Of a stretch of 51,364 bases of DNA, positions 1 through 7,283 are shown one piece after another. The translations under genes were made by a program, and so were the position numbers. Below the pieces are notes generated by a model, which had not been told where the DNA came from, searched no databases, and saw only the letters and a program-made list of their open reading frames with translations. The DNA is from an uncultured Erysipelotrichaceae bacterium (GTDB lineage Bacteria; Bacillota_I; Bacilli_A; RFN20; CAG-826), in contig CADCDA010000004.1 in the NCBI GenBank assembly GCA_902800025.1, positions 1 through 51,364 on the forward strand, given 5' to 3'. Position 1 is the first letter of the stretch. Every line of letters begins with the position of its first letter.

Positions 1-334
1 CTCCTTTATACAAATTGATCGTTTCTGTACTGTTAATATCTACTTCGTCAAAAAACTTGCTATAACCATCGACAAATTCGGTTCCTAAATCTTCTTCTTC
101 AACTAGCTCTGTCTTATAAACTCTTTTTTTGCCTGTCTTTTTGTCTAGTTCAATGACGATATAAGGCACTTTTGGTTCTCTTCCAGTAAATTCCTTACCA
201 TCAATAATTTCGGTTCTCACAATGCCTCTTTCATACATAACAATTTTGTCGTTGTAATTAACTGTCGTGCTTAATGTAAACACTCCATCGTCGTATAACC
301 AATCACCTAAGCTGACCACGGGTTTCTTTTCCAT
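1..334 (-). CDS. Hypothetical protein, 3' end outside window
   Basis: The reading frame is open from an ATG at 334 to the window edge (111 codons, no stop reached). An AAGGAGGG Shine-Dalgarno lies about 8 bases upstream of the ATG, so the start is well supported. The protein begins MEKKPVVSLGDWLYDDG and is acidic and polar, with no signal peptide and no membrane segment in the visible part. I do not recognise the family. It follows the orphan gene at 394..771 on the same strand, separated by a short weak hairpin. A TAATAA-like -10 may lie in the gap around 357-362. Confidence 0.75.
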   Translation of the reverse strand, partial: MEKKPVVSLGDWLYDDGVFTLSTTVNYNDKIVMYERGIVRTEIIDGKEFTGREPKVPYIVIELDKKTGKKRVYKTELVEEEDLGTEFVDGYSKFFDEVDINSTETINLYKG

Positions 335-380
335 ACAAATCCCTCCTTTTTATGCTCTTATTATGTAACTTTTAACACGC

Positions 381-403
381 CAAAAGGTCCCTTCTAGAGG
401 GAC
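381..403 (-). terminator. Weak hairpin at the end of the 394..771 gene
   Basis: GTCCCT (387-392) pairs with AGGGAC (398-403) across a five-base loop. On the minus strand it is followed by CCTTTTGG, a poor T-run. The stop codon of the 394..771 gene lies inside the loop. A related 22-base sequence occurs at about 825-846. Confidence 0.35.
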
Positions 404-771
404 ACTTGATGGTGATAGTATTTTTGAGTATTAATAAAGAATTTATTAAATTTATCTAAGTTTAATGTAATGTATCTGTATGTGACGCCAGTATAACCGC
501 CCTTTTTATCGATGATTCTGATGAGACCCCACTTTTTAAGTTTTAAGTAAGTTTTATTTAATTTTTTATTATTAAAGAAGATATAGGAATATTCACAGTT
601 ATCGAATTTAGGAAGTGAAGTGATTTTTTGAGTAGTTTGATTAATTAAATTATTTAATGTTGAAAGACCTTCAGCTTGTAATCTGAGTTGACATTTTTGA
701 TCATTTAAAACTTGTTTAATGAATTTTTTGTTTGAATTGAATTGTTTTTTAAGTTGTAAGTAGTTTGCCAT
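394..771 (-). CDS. Small basic orphan protein, 125 aa
   Basis: The ATG at 771 has an AAAGGAG Shine-Dalgarno about 7 bases upstream. The protein is rich in Lys, Asn, Leu and Tyr, has no signal peptide or transmembrane segment, and is predicted basic. The C-terminal half (about residues 65-120, with LKKWGLIRIIDKKGGYTG) looks like a helix followed by beta hairpins, compatible with a winged-helix nucleic-acid-binding fold, but I recognise no family. It is bounded by two similar 22-base sequences (386 and 825) and sits next to a tRNA relic. This leaves open that it arrived on a small mobile fragment. Confidence 0.6.
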   Translation of the reverse strand: MANYLQLKKQFNSNKKFIKQVLNDQKCQLRLQAEGLSTLNNLINQTTQKITSLPKFDNCEYSYIFFNNKKLNKTYLKLKKWGLIRIIDKKGGYTGVTYRYITLNLDKFNKFFINTQKYYHHQVSL

Positions 772-837
772 AATGCGCTCCTTTGATTTTGTAGCTACAT
801 TATGAAATTTTTAAGGCTTACTTTGGTCGCTCCTGGA

Positions 838-896
838 GGGACATTAGCTCAGTTGGGAGAAGCTTCGTTCGCACGAGGAGGTTGGGAGTTCGAGAC
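838..896 (+). pseudogene. Truncated tRNA-Ala relic
   Basis: GGGACAT (838-844) looks like an acceptor strand. It is followed by TA, a D-arm (GCTCAGTTGGGAGAAGC, with an extra A breaking the stem), an anticodon arm CTTCG/CGAGG whose loop TTCGCA has six instead of seven bases, a variable region, and GGGAGTTCGAGA of a T-arm. The 3' half of the T-stem and the 3' acceptor strand are missing. It resembles tRNA-Ala with a CGC-type anticodon. An intact tRNA-Ala lies 100 bases away on the other strand. It cannot fold into a functional tRNA. Confidence 0.7.
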
Positions 897-897
897 A

Positions 898-921
898 TAA
901 GAAAAGACCTCATAAGAGGCC
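898..921 (-). terminator. Terminator downstream of tRNA-Ala
   Basis: On the minus strand GGCCTC-TTAT-GAGGTC forms a six-pair stem (one G-T) followed directly by TTTTCTT. It would end the transcript carrying the tRNA-Ala at 996..1071. Confidence 0.75.
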
Positions 922-944
922 TAATCTATGCTGGATAAGTCAAT

Positions 945-976
945 TTGTCCAATTTTGAATAAGTGACTTTGGACAA
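945..976 (-). repeat. Inverted repeat in the tRNA-Ala 3' trailer
   Basis: TTGTCCAA (945-952) and TTGGACAA (969-976) are perfect inverted copies with 16 bases between. It lies between the CCA end of tRNA-Ala and its terminator, so it would fold in the precursor trailer. Its role is unknown; a processing element is possible. Confidence 0.4.
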
Positions 977-995
977 CGACAGTAGCGGGTATTTA

Positions 996-1071
996 TGGTG
1001 GATCTGACGAGGCTCGAACTCGCTACCTCATCGTTGCGAACGATGCGCTCTCCCAGGTGAGCTACAGACCC
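996..1071 (-). tRNA. tRNA-Ala (anticodon CGC)
   Basis: A complete cloverleaf reads on the minus strand. Acceptor GGGTCTG (1071-1065) pairs with CAGATCC and contains the G3:U70 wobble that identifies tRNA-Ala to alanyl-tRNA synthetase. The D-arm is GCTC/GAGC, the anticodon stem is CATCG/CGATG with loop TTCGCAA (anticodon CGC, reading GCG), and the T-arm is GCGAG-TTCGAGC-CTCGT. CCA is encoded (996-998). It has its own promoter-like sequence and a terminator, so it looks like an independent transcription unit. Confidence 0.93.
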
Positions 1072-1082
1072 AAGCGTGTTAT

Positions 1083-1112
1083 ATCATATATCAATCACAT
1101 CATATTTTTCAA
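1083..1112 (-). promoter_or_regulatory. Promoter of tRNA-Ala
   Basis: TTGAAA (1112-1107), an 18-base spacer and TATGAT (1088-1083) lie 11 bases before the mature 5' end of tRNA-Ala. Confidence 0.6.
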
Positions 1113-1132
1113 ATATAAGTTGTTTCGTATAT

Positions 1133-1161
1133 GAAAAAGGGCCTTCATTATTGAAAGCCCT
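1133..1161 (-). terminator. Terminator after the 1179..1703 membrane protein gene
   Basis: A ten-pair hairpin (1138-1161, AGGGC...GCCCT at its base with one G-T pair and loop ATAA) is followed on the minus strand by a T-run. Confidence 0.85.
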
Positions 1162-1178
1162 GTTTTCTTTTATCGTTT

Positions 1179-1703
1179 TTATTTCTTTTTCACAAGAGTG
1201 TAAACGATGATAAATGCTCCGTAGATAGCAATGAGGATGCCGATAACAATCCAGAACGCTTGAGCAAAGCCTGGAACAGTTAAGTATAAGACACCCATTA
1301 ATGACGCTAAGAAGCCAATAAGGATTTGGCCAATACCAAGAGCCTTATTAATTTTAAGTAGTGTGAAGATACCAAAGATCATTAATGCACCACCAAAGGC
1401 GATAGTTAAGATGACGATAACTCCAATTAATACTCCTAATGATAAGTGATGTCCTAATAAGCATCCACCAATCGCAGTTAAAGCGCATCCCAAGAGTAAT
1501 CCGCTAAAAACCATCTTGCCGTTTTTAATTAAACGGACAAATTCAATAACGAGTAAAACTACACCGCCAACTAAGAATAAGATACCGAAGTATAAGTCTA
1601 AGACTGTTTGGATTCCAAAGATGGCAATGAGAACACCGATGGTAAGAGTAATCGCGCCTTCTAATACTGTAATAAGCTTTTTGTTGTCTTTACTTTCGCT
1701 CAT
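1179..1703 (-). CDS. Six-helix membrane protein (HdeD/DUF308-like)
   Basis: The protein is about 174 aa and almost entirely hydrophobic, with about six transmembrane helices in three helix-pair units, short loops and a C-terminal KKK. This is the architecture of the HdeD/DUF308 family of small membrane proteins; the assignment rests on hydropathy and length only. I place the start at ATG 1703 (MSESKDN) because AAGGAAG lies 8 bases upstream. A GTG at 1712 is in frame but abuts that site. The gene lies behind another membrane protein and a ROK kinase, but a terminator separates them. The molecular role is unknown. Confidence 0.75.
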   Translation of the reverse strand: MSESKDNKKLITVLEGAITLTIGVLIAIFGIQTVLDLYFGILFLVGGVVLLVIEFVRLIKNGKMVFSGLLLGCALTAIGGCLLGHHLSLGVLIGVIVILTIAFGGALMIFGIFTLLKINKALGIGQILIGFLASLMGVLYLTVPGFAQAFWIVIGILIAIYGAFIIVYTLVKKK

Positions 1704-1734
1704 AATAAACACTTCCTTTCGCTCAATATATTAA

Positions 1735-1759
1735 TAAAAAAGTTGATATAATATCAACT
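1735..1759 (-). terminator. Terminator overlapping the stop of the 1754..2287 gene
   Basis: AGTTGATAT/ATATCAACT is a perfect inverted repeat (1741-1759). On the minus strand it is followed by TTTTTTATT. It overlaps the last codons of the upstream gene. TTGATA inside it, with TAATAT 18 bases downstream, could double as a promoter for the 1703 gene. Confidence 0.7.
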
Positions 1760-2287
1760 ATTTTCTTTCGTTTTTCTTTTGTTAATGTTTGATAGGATTT
1801 CTTCAACCACAGGCGGGAAAGAAATCACAACTAGCTCAGCAATTAATAAATAGATATGACTAATCGCGTGATGTTCAGAAGGTTCAAGCATTAATAATAT
1901 TGAGAATACCATTGATGTAACGGACTGAATGATATAGATAATAGCCATAACGCCTTTAACTCTTCCGCACAATACTTCATGGATATCAATTGATTGTCTT
2001 AATATTGACCACATCGCCCAAATGACACATGTTGTAATAAAATGACGTATCGCAAACATTAGAGTTAAACCAACAACTAGTTCAGTGATTGCAAACGCAA
2101 ATCTAATCGTCTTAATCGCATCTTTTCTTTTAACAAAGAATAAAACACCGATGCTTTCTAAACCAAAAGCAAGCATCACTGATGCGACAAAGTAATGTAA
2201 ATCATCCACTAGTTCATTTCTAAAAACGAACAAGAGGACCGAGAATACAATGAATATGATGAGTTTTGAGTAGTTATAAATTTTCAT
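1754..2287 (-). CDS. Small integral membrane protein, 177 aa
   Basis: There are about six predicted transmembrane helices (from about residues 8-23, 28-52, 60-80, 83-100, 108-132 and 140-160) and a charged C-terminal tail, NKRKTKENS. It resembles the next gene in size and hydropathy and may belong to the same HdeD/DUF308-like group, though I see no diagnostic motif. Its ATG is two bases after the stop of the ROK kinase gene and has no Shine-Dalgarno, so translation is probably coupled to the kinase. A terminator hairpin overlaps its stop codon. Confidence 0.7.
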   Translation of the reverse strand: MKIYNYSKLIIFIVFSVLLFVFRNELVDDLHYFVASVMLAFGLESIGVLFFVKRKDAIKTIRFAFAITELVVGLTLMFAIRHFITTCVIWAMWSILRQSIDIHEVLCGRVKGVMAIIYIIQSVTSMVFSILLMLEPSEHHAISHIYLLIAELVVISFPPVVEEILSNINKRKTKENS

Positions 2288-2289
2288 TT

Positions 2290-3240
2290 CTATTTAAATA
2301 AAATCAAACATGCTGCACCAATTTTACCAGAATCATATCCGAGTTGAGAAGTAACAACTGCGACTTTTTCAGAACCCCTCATACCATAGGTGTTCTTTTT
2401 TAAGTATCTTCTAATTCTCTTAAGTAAGTTTTCACCTTCGTTAGCGACTCCACCAGAGAGAATAATAACTTCAGGTCTAAAGATGTTGCAGTAATTTAAT
2501 AAGCCTTCAGAAAGGAATTTTACGTAGTCTCTTACAAGTTTACGGCCATATTTGTCGCCTCTTTGATCAGCGATAAAAGCGTTTCTTGCGTCCACTCCAC
2601 CGAGTTCTTTTTCAATTTCAGTTAAAGCGCTTTCTGGATGCTTTTCCATCATCTCACGAGTGTCTTTAATAAGCGCGGTAGCAGAGGCATATGCTTCTAA
2701 ACATCCTTTTCTTCCACATCCACATGGTCTTCCGCCCATTCTAATGCTCATATGACCGAGTTCAGCGCCTTGGTGTTTATTACCATCATAGATTTTGCCG
2801 TCAATGATGATTCCACCACCGACTCCTGTGCCTAAGGTAAGCATAATAGCGGACTTATATTTAGCGCCACTACCAAATTTTGCTTCACCTAAAGCAGCGA
2901 CATTCGCGTCATTATTTAATTCCACTGGCAAGCCAGTTCTAGCTGACATGAATTTCTTGATATTAAATCCAGCCCACTTTGCGAGGTTTGGTGAATAGAT
3001 AATAATTCCTTTATCCATATCTAAAGTTCCTGGAGAGCCGATTCCGATTCCAGCAACCTTGCCTTCATAATTGCCTTCTTTGATTGAAGCGTTAATAATG
3101 TCACAAAGTTTTCCGATTTCTTCTTCTGGAGTTTTTTCTTTATCTACTTTCATTGAAAAACGAGATAAGATTTCTCCTCTTTCGTTAATAAAAGCACCTT
3201 TAATAGAGGTACCACCAATATCAACACCAATAGCAATCAT
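2290..3240 (-). CDS. ROK-family sugar kinase, glucokinase type
   Basis: This is probably an ATP-dependent glucokinase or related hexokinase of 316 aa. The N-terminus has the phosphate-binding VDIGGTSIKG (6-15). NND (109-111) supplies the catalytic Asp, and LTLGTGVGGG (135-144) is the second phosphate motif. ELGH (160-163) with CGCGRKGC (173-180) is the ROK zinc site and is complete. The ATG at 3240 has AGAAGG upstream; a longer in-frame extension to 3312 would run through the preceding terminator and is rejected. It is first in a unit with the membrane protein at 1754..2287. The exact sugar cannot be read from sequence. Confidence 0.88.
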   Translation of the reverse strand: MIAIGVDIGGTSIKGAFINERGEILSRFSMKVDKEKTPEEEIGKLCDIINASIKEGNYEGKVAGIGIGSPGTLDMDKGIIIYSPNLAKWAGFNIKKFMSARTGLPVELNNDANVAALGEAKFGSGAKYKSAIMLTLGTGVGGGIIIDGKIYDGNKHQGAELGHMSIRMGGRPCGCGRKGCLEAYASATALIKDTREMMEKHPESALTEIEKELGGVDARNAFIADQRGDKYGRKLVRDYVKFLSEGLLNYCNIFRPEVIILSGGVANEGENLLKRIRRYLKKNTYGMRGSEKVAVVTSQLGYDSGKIGAACLILFK

Positions 3241-3274
3241 AAATATAGACCTTCTTTTTACTAGAGTAATTATA

Positions 3275-3310
3275 AATAAAAGGACACCCACTTTCAATAA
3301 CGGGTGTCCC
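3275..3310 (-). terminator. Terminator after the surface protein gene 3330..5966
   Basis: GGACACCC/GGGTGTCC (3282-3289 and 3302-3309) forms an eight-pair stem, followed on the minus strand by TTTTATTTATA. Confidence 0.85.
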
Positions 3311-3329
3311 AATATAATATTTTTAAATA

Positions 3330-5966
3330 TTAATTATGTTTCTTTTTCTTTAGAACCATTAAGGCTACGCCGAGTGCTGTAATAGAAACGGTAGCAACGA
3401 TAATGATAATCGCGTAATTAGCAGATGAGCCTTTGATATATTTTTCAACAAACAATTTTGTAAATGTTTTGTTTACTGGATCAAATGCTTCACCATTAGC
3501 GTCTGCCCAAGCTTGTAATCTTTCAACTGCACTAGTCAACTTAATAAATTCTGCTTTTTGTCCATCGGTTAAAACTTCAAAGGCAGCCTTTGCAGAAGCG
3601 TAATATGTCTTACAAGAACCATCGCCAACCAAGTAATCTCTCGTATGGAGATAACGGTAAGCATATGTTTCTGCCGCACTTGTATCAGTATTAACTGATT
3701 TGTCTGAAATATATAGAGCAACGTTCGAACCAGAATCGACACATGCAAAGCCTGTTGGATCAGATGCCGCTGTGTAGCATAAGTATCTTCCTGCAACATT
3801 AGATAATAAATAGCTATCTGTGTATGTCCATGAAGACGCGTCGTTTAAATCATCAATGAGATAAACTTGCTTTCTTGCGACATCTTCCATCTTTTGATAA
3901 GCAAGATATTTAGAACCTAATTGTAATGCAATCTTATTGCCATAAATTCTAACAACAAATTCAGAAGCGTTCTTAGGATCGGTAATTTTGTCATCAGTAA
4001 TTGTTAATGATGAGGTTGGTAAACCAACAGTACCATTGTGGCTAGCAAATGCAAATCCACCACCAACGATAATAACTCTAGCACCTTCATATAAACTAGA
4101 AGGATCTGTGACTTTTGCGTATGTAGGGACTTCAGTAACTGTGATTTGATAAGTGACTTCTTTTGTGACTTCTTTAATTGTTAATGTGGCATGAACAGTA
4201 ATTGGACTGTTTTCTGCATCACTAGCAACAAATGTATGGTTAGCATAAGAATTATCATTAAGAGCGGTGCCAATTTTGAATCCAGTTACATAATCTTTTG
4301 TAAGCACTGGCTCGCTATCGTCACTAGCAGTTAAGACCAAACCTTCATAAGAAAATTTATCTCCGACTTTAAATTGTGTTGTATTGGCTTCGTGTCCGAT
4401 TTCTAAAGAAGTAAAGTTACCAAACTCTGCAACTGTATCACCTAATGTATAAGACAAAGCAGATAATTTAATACCTGTCTGGCATGTAAAATTAAAATGT
4501 AATGTTGTGGCGTTAATTGTTTGATAAGAACCATTAATTGTTCTTACTTCTGGGGTGCCGTTGCCTTCAACGCTTCCTGAGAAAATAGCGTCGTTTTCAT
4601 CGTCACCATAAGCAGAAACTGACGCGGTTGCGCCATTAGCAGATGCAAAGGTTGCAGACGCAGAAACGATTCCTGCTTTAGCAGCAAGGGTAATCGTGAT
4701 ATTAACATATGTAGTTGGACTACCGCCAGATCCAATTTGAGAATAAGAATCTGCTCCGCCAAAATAACATCCTGTTGCAACAGATAATGTGGCGGTATTA
4801 CCGAGGCTGTCTGTGTAAGAAGCCGCAGAGCCTGTTCCTGGTTTCCATCTTGCTCCTGGGTTTTTTCCACCAGTAACTTCAATAACGACTGGTTCAATAG
4901 TAACTGTGATGCCAGTAACTGTTTTTGCAAAATTGTGTCCCTCATAGGTTCCAGATAAGGCAACAGACTTAATGCTTGTACTGTTTGCTTTTGCTGGATT
5001 AGCAGTAATAGTCAAACTTGTAAATTGAACTGTTGTATCGGCTTTACCTTCTGTCCATGAAACAGTTAAATATAAGCCTGAATAATCCCAATCATCATTA
5101 AGAGAGTAGGTCTTATTGGCCATATCGCCACCAACAACAACACCAGTAATGACAGGTGTGGCACCAGCAGTCACATTGATTGTTGTGGATTTTCCACCAT
5201 AATTAACTTTAATAGAATTCGATCCTTGAACTAATGTAACACTATCTTTATCAGCACTATCGCCAAATTTGACACCTTCGCCATCAGTAATAGGTGTATC
5301 TGGATCGCTGTTGTCTTCAGAATAATAAGGTGTAACTGTAACATCGCTTGTTTTGAATGTATCACCAGCAAACCAATTAGATGGATTTGTCGCAGCTGCT
5401 CCTATGTGATTTAATTCTTTTTCATTAATTAAATATAGTTTGAAATAGTGGCCACTACTTGGATTTGAATATGATCTTATATCAGATCCACCTTCTCCCC
5501 ATTTTCTTGCACTAGTGTCAAGATTGGAAATGATCCATTCGTTAGTGCTTCCGTTCTTTAATTCGAAAGTCCAGCGATATTTATTTGTGTTTGCATTATC
5601 TCCAAACCCAAACGCTGTTCCACTTGACCAGCCTACATATTTACTAACGCTTTCTTGATAAATTGTCCAGTTGCTGGCAGAAGAACCAGCCGCGATAGTA
5701 AATGCGTTATCTAAGTCGACAGCAGTGATATCTGCGCCAATTGCTGTTCTTGTTAAGTGACCATTACCGTCGTTACCATTAATATAATTGGATCCATTGG
5801 TAATGATGTATTTTCCAGCAGTAATCGCTGTTGCTGGTGTATTACTAATTACTCCAGCTGCAGCAGATCTTTTTAAGTCTTGTCTAGTACCGGCAGCAAT
5901 TCCAACACCGATCGCCATCGCTAGACCAACGCTAAGTGTGGCAATCTTTGAAAAAAGTCTTTTCAT
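3330..5966 (-). CDS. Large surface protein with Ig-like domains and C-terminal anchor
   Basis: This 878-aa secreted protein begins MKRLFSKIATLSVGLAMAIG, a classical signal peptide; start 5966 is chosen because GGAAGGAA precedes it and the longer frame adds charged residues before the signal. The body is Ser/Thr/Asn/Gly-rich beta sandwich. Two stretches resemble bacterial Ig-like (Big) modules: about residues 270-365, and about 530-620 with VGDKFSYEGLVLTA. The C-terminus ends in a hydrophobic helix and KKKKHN. There is no LPXTG, so it is probably retained by its membrane helix. It has its own promoter, a leader hairpin and a terminator. Ligand or partner is unknown. Confidence 0.8.
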   Translation of the reverse strand: MKRLFSKIATLSVGLAMAIGVGIAAGTRQDLKRSAAAGVISNTPATAITAGKYIITNGSNYINGNDGNGHLTRTAIGADITAVDLDNAFTIAAGSSASNWTIYQESVSKYVGWSSGTAFGFGDNANTNKYRWTFELKNGSTNEWIISNLDTSARKWGEGGSDIRSYSNPSSGHYFKLYLINEKELNHIGAAATNPSNWFAGDTFKTSDVTVTPYYSEDNSDPDTPITDGEGVKFGDSADKDSVTLVQGSNSIKVNYGGKSTTINVTAGATPVITGVVVGGDMANKTYSLNDDWDYSGLYLTVSWTEGKADTTVQFTSLTITANPAKANSTSIKSVALSGTYEGHNFAKTVTGITVTIEPVVIEVTGGKNPGARWKPGTGSAASYTDSLGNTATLSVATGCYFGGADSYSQIGSGGSPTTYVNITITLAAKAGIVSASATFASANGATASVSAYGDDENDAIFSGSVEGNGTPEVRTINGSYQTINATTLHFNFTCQTGIKLSALSYTLGDTVAEFGNFTSLEIGHEANTTQFKVGDKFSYEGLVLTASDDSEPVLTKDYVTGFKIGTALNDNSYANHTFVASDAENSPITVHATLTIKEVTKEVTYQITVTEVPTYAKVTDPSSLYEGARVIIVGGGFAFASHNGTVGLPTSSLTITDDKITDPKNASEFVVRIYGNKIALQLGSKYLAYQKMEDVARKQVYLIDDLNDASSWTYTDSYLLSNVAGRYLCYTAASDPTGFACVDSGSNVALYISDKSVNTDTSAAETYAYRYLHTRDYLVGDGSCKTYYASAKAAFEVLTDGQKAEFIKLTSAVERLQAWADANGEAFDPVNKTFTKLFVEKYIKGSSANYAIIIIVATVSITALGVALMVLKKKKHN

Positions 5967-5983
5967 TCTCTTTTTTCCTTCCT

Positions 5984-6001
5984 GCTCCAACAATATGGAG
6001 C
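5984..6001 (-). promoter_or_regulatory. Leader hairpin before the surface protein gene
   Basis: GCTCCA/TGGAGC is a perfect six-pair stem with a six-base loop, ending four bases before the Shine-Dalgarno of the 5966 start. It could protect the mRNA 5' region or modulate initiation. Confidence 0.45.
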
Positions 6002-6041
6002 ATTAATCTGATAAATGATGTAAAAAATAATATACCCTTCT

Positions 6042-6069
6042 ATGCTACCATATATAAAAATATATGCAA
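6042..6069 (-). promoter_or_regulatory. Putative promoter of the surface protein gene
   Basis: TTGCAT (6069-6064), a 16-base spacer and TAGCAT (6047-6042) lie about 75 bases upstream of the start at 5966. Confidence 0.4.
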
Positions 6070-6127
6070 CCTTAAAAGTTTATTAAATTTTAACTTGTTT
6101 ACTTTTGTTCACATCCCATCAAATTTT

Positions 6128-6162
6128 TTATAAAAAATAAAGGCCACCCAAAATGAGTGGCC
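6128..6162 (-). terminator. Terminator after mscS
   Basis: GGCCACTC...GGGTGGCC (6142-6162) pairs over eight positions with one G-T. On the minus strand it is followed by TTTATTTTTTAT. Confidence 0.85.
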
Positions 6163-6189
6163 ATATAGATATATAAAAGAGGTTTAGTG

Positions 6190-7260
6190 TTATTTTTTGA
6201 TTTCGATATCTTTGGAAAGTTCTTTTTGTTCTTCGGCGAATTCTTCTGCCTTTTTAATAGTCTTCTTACTAGCGACTTCTTTTGGTTTGTCGTCTTCACC
6301 CATATGAACAACAATTTGGTTAAATGGAATGTTGATGTCGTTATCATCAAACATAATCTTAATTTCTCTATTTAAATCACGTTGAACTTGATAGATATCG
6401 TTTTCATGACATTTCGCAACAAAAAGTAAATTCACCGAACTTTCTGCAAGTTCTGAGACGCCTTTATAGAACGGTCCTTCAACAATTCCAGGAATTTTTT
6501 CTTTCAATTTATCAATGTTATCAGCGATGACAGCTTCAACATTTTCAATTCTTGCTTCATAACCAATTGCCACATAACATTTAGCGATAGACAACTCTTT
6601 TGTTTGGTTAATGATTGTTTTAATTTCACTGTTGTTAACAATTTTAACGTTTCCACCCGCATCAATAAGTTTTGTAGTTCTAACTCCAATGGTTTGAACT
6701 TCGCCTCTCCAACCATCAATAATAACGATATCACCAACTTGGAAGTCTCCTTCAAAGACGATAAAGATACCCGCTAAAATGTCAGCCACAAGTGTTTGTG
6801 AACCAAGGCCTATGATAAGAGTAACAACACCAGCACTAGCAAGCATTAGTGTTGTATTAGCGCCCCAAGCTCCCATGATAAGGAAGACAGTCGCTATAGC
6901 GATAACCCATTTGATGAAGTTCACCATCAATTTAGAAATAGTGATACCTTTCTTAGAATGGAAAGTAATCTTTGCTGCATAATGTAGTAATATTGCTAAC
7001 AAAATTGCGATAGTGATGATTTGAACAGTTCTCACTAAGTTTGGAATCGCATGTTCAAACAAGTATTGAATAACTTCACTGTCAGAAACAGTTCTCCTAA
7101 AGAATCCGTGCCATATGGTTTGGATGTTTCCTGCTCCATCATCAACGAGTTCGCTCCATCCAAATATCTCTCTAGAGAACACAAATCCGATGATTGTGAT
7201 GACAGTAAGGACTCCTAGTCCTGCCCACAAGATTATTTTCTTTCTCTTTTCTTTTTCCAT
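6190..7260 (-). CDS. mscS: Small-conductance mechanosensitive channel (MscS family)
   Basis: This 356-aa channel would open under membrane tension and release solutes during hypo-osmotic shock. Visible features are an N-terminal helix (about 8-28), two or three further helices (about 70-165), and the TM3 pore helix and hinge with GLGSQTLVADILAGI. These are followed by the beta domain with FEGDFQVGDIVIIDGWRGEVQTIGVRTT and the C-terminal alpha/beta domain. The C-terminal tail is highly charged (KKTIKKAEEFAEEQKELSKD). AAGGAGG lies 9 bases before the ATG. It starts 23 bases after the stop of the giant repeat protein with no terminator between, so the two are probably co-transcribed. Confidence 0.92.
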   Translation of the reverse strand: MEKEKRKKIILWAGLGVLTVITIIGFVFSREIFGWSELVDDGAGNIQTIWHGFFRRTVSDSEVIQYLFEHAIPNLVRTVQIITIAILLAILLHYAAKITFHSKKGITISKLMVNFIKWVIAIATVFLIMGAWGANTTLMLASAGVVTLIIGLGSQTLVADILAGIFIVFEGDFQVGDIVIIDGWRGEVQTIGVRTTKLIDAGGNVKIVNNSEIKTIINQTKELSIAKCYVAIGYEARIENVEAVIADNIDKLKEKIPGIVEGPFYKGVSELAESSVNLLFVAKCHENDIYQVQRDLNREIKIMFDDNDINIPFNQIVVHMGEDDKPKEVASKKTIKKAEEFAEEQKELSKDIEIKK

Positions 7261-7283
7261 TGCTCTAAACCTCCTTAATTGTT

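Noticed and set aside
838-896. Functional second tRNA-Ala
   Set aside because: The D-stem has an extra base, the anticodon loop has six bases, and the 3' T-stem and acceptor strands are missing.
4544-4963. Second minus-strand frame of 139 codons within the surface protein gene
   Set aside because: It is a shifted frame of the 878-aa gene, rich in Leu/Gln as expected from Ser/Thr/Ala codons read out of frame.
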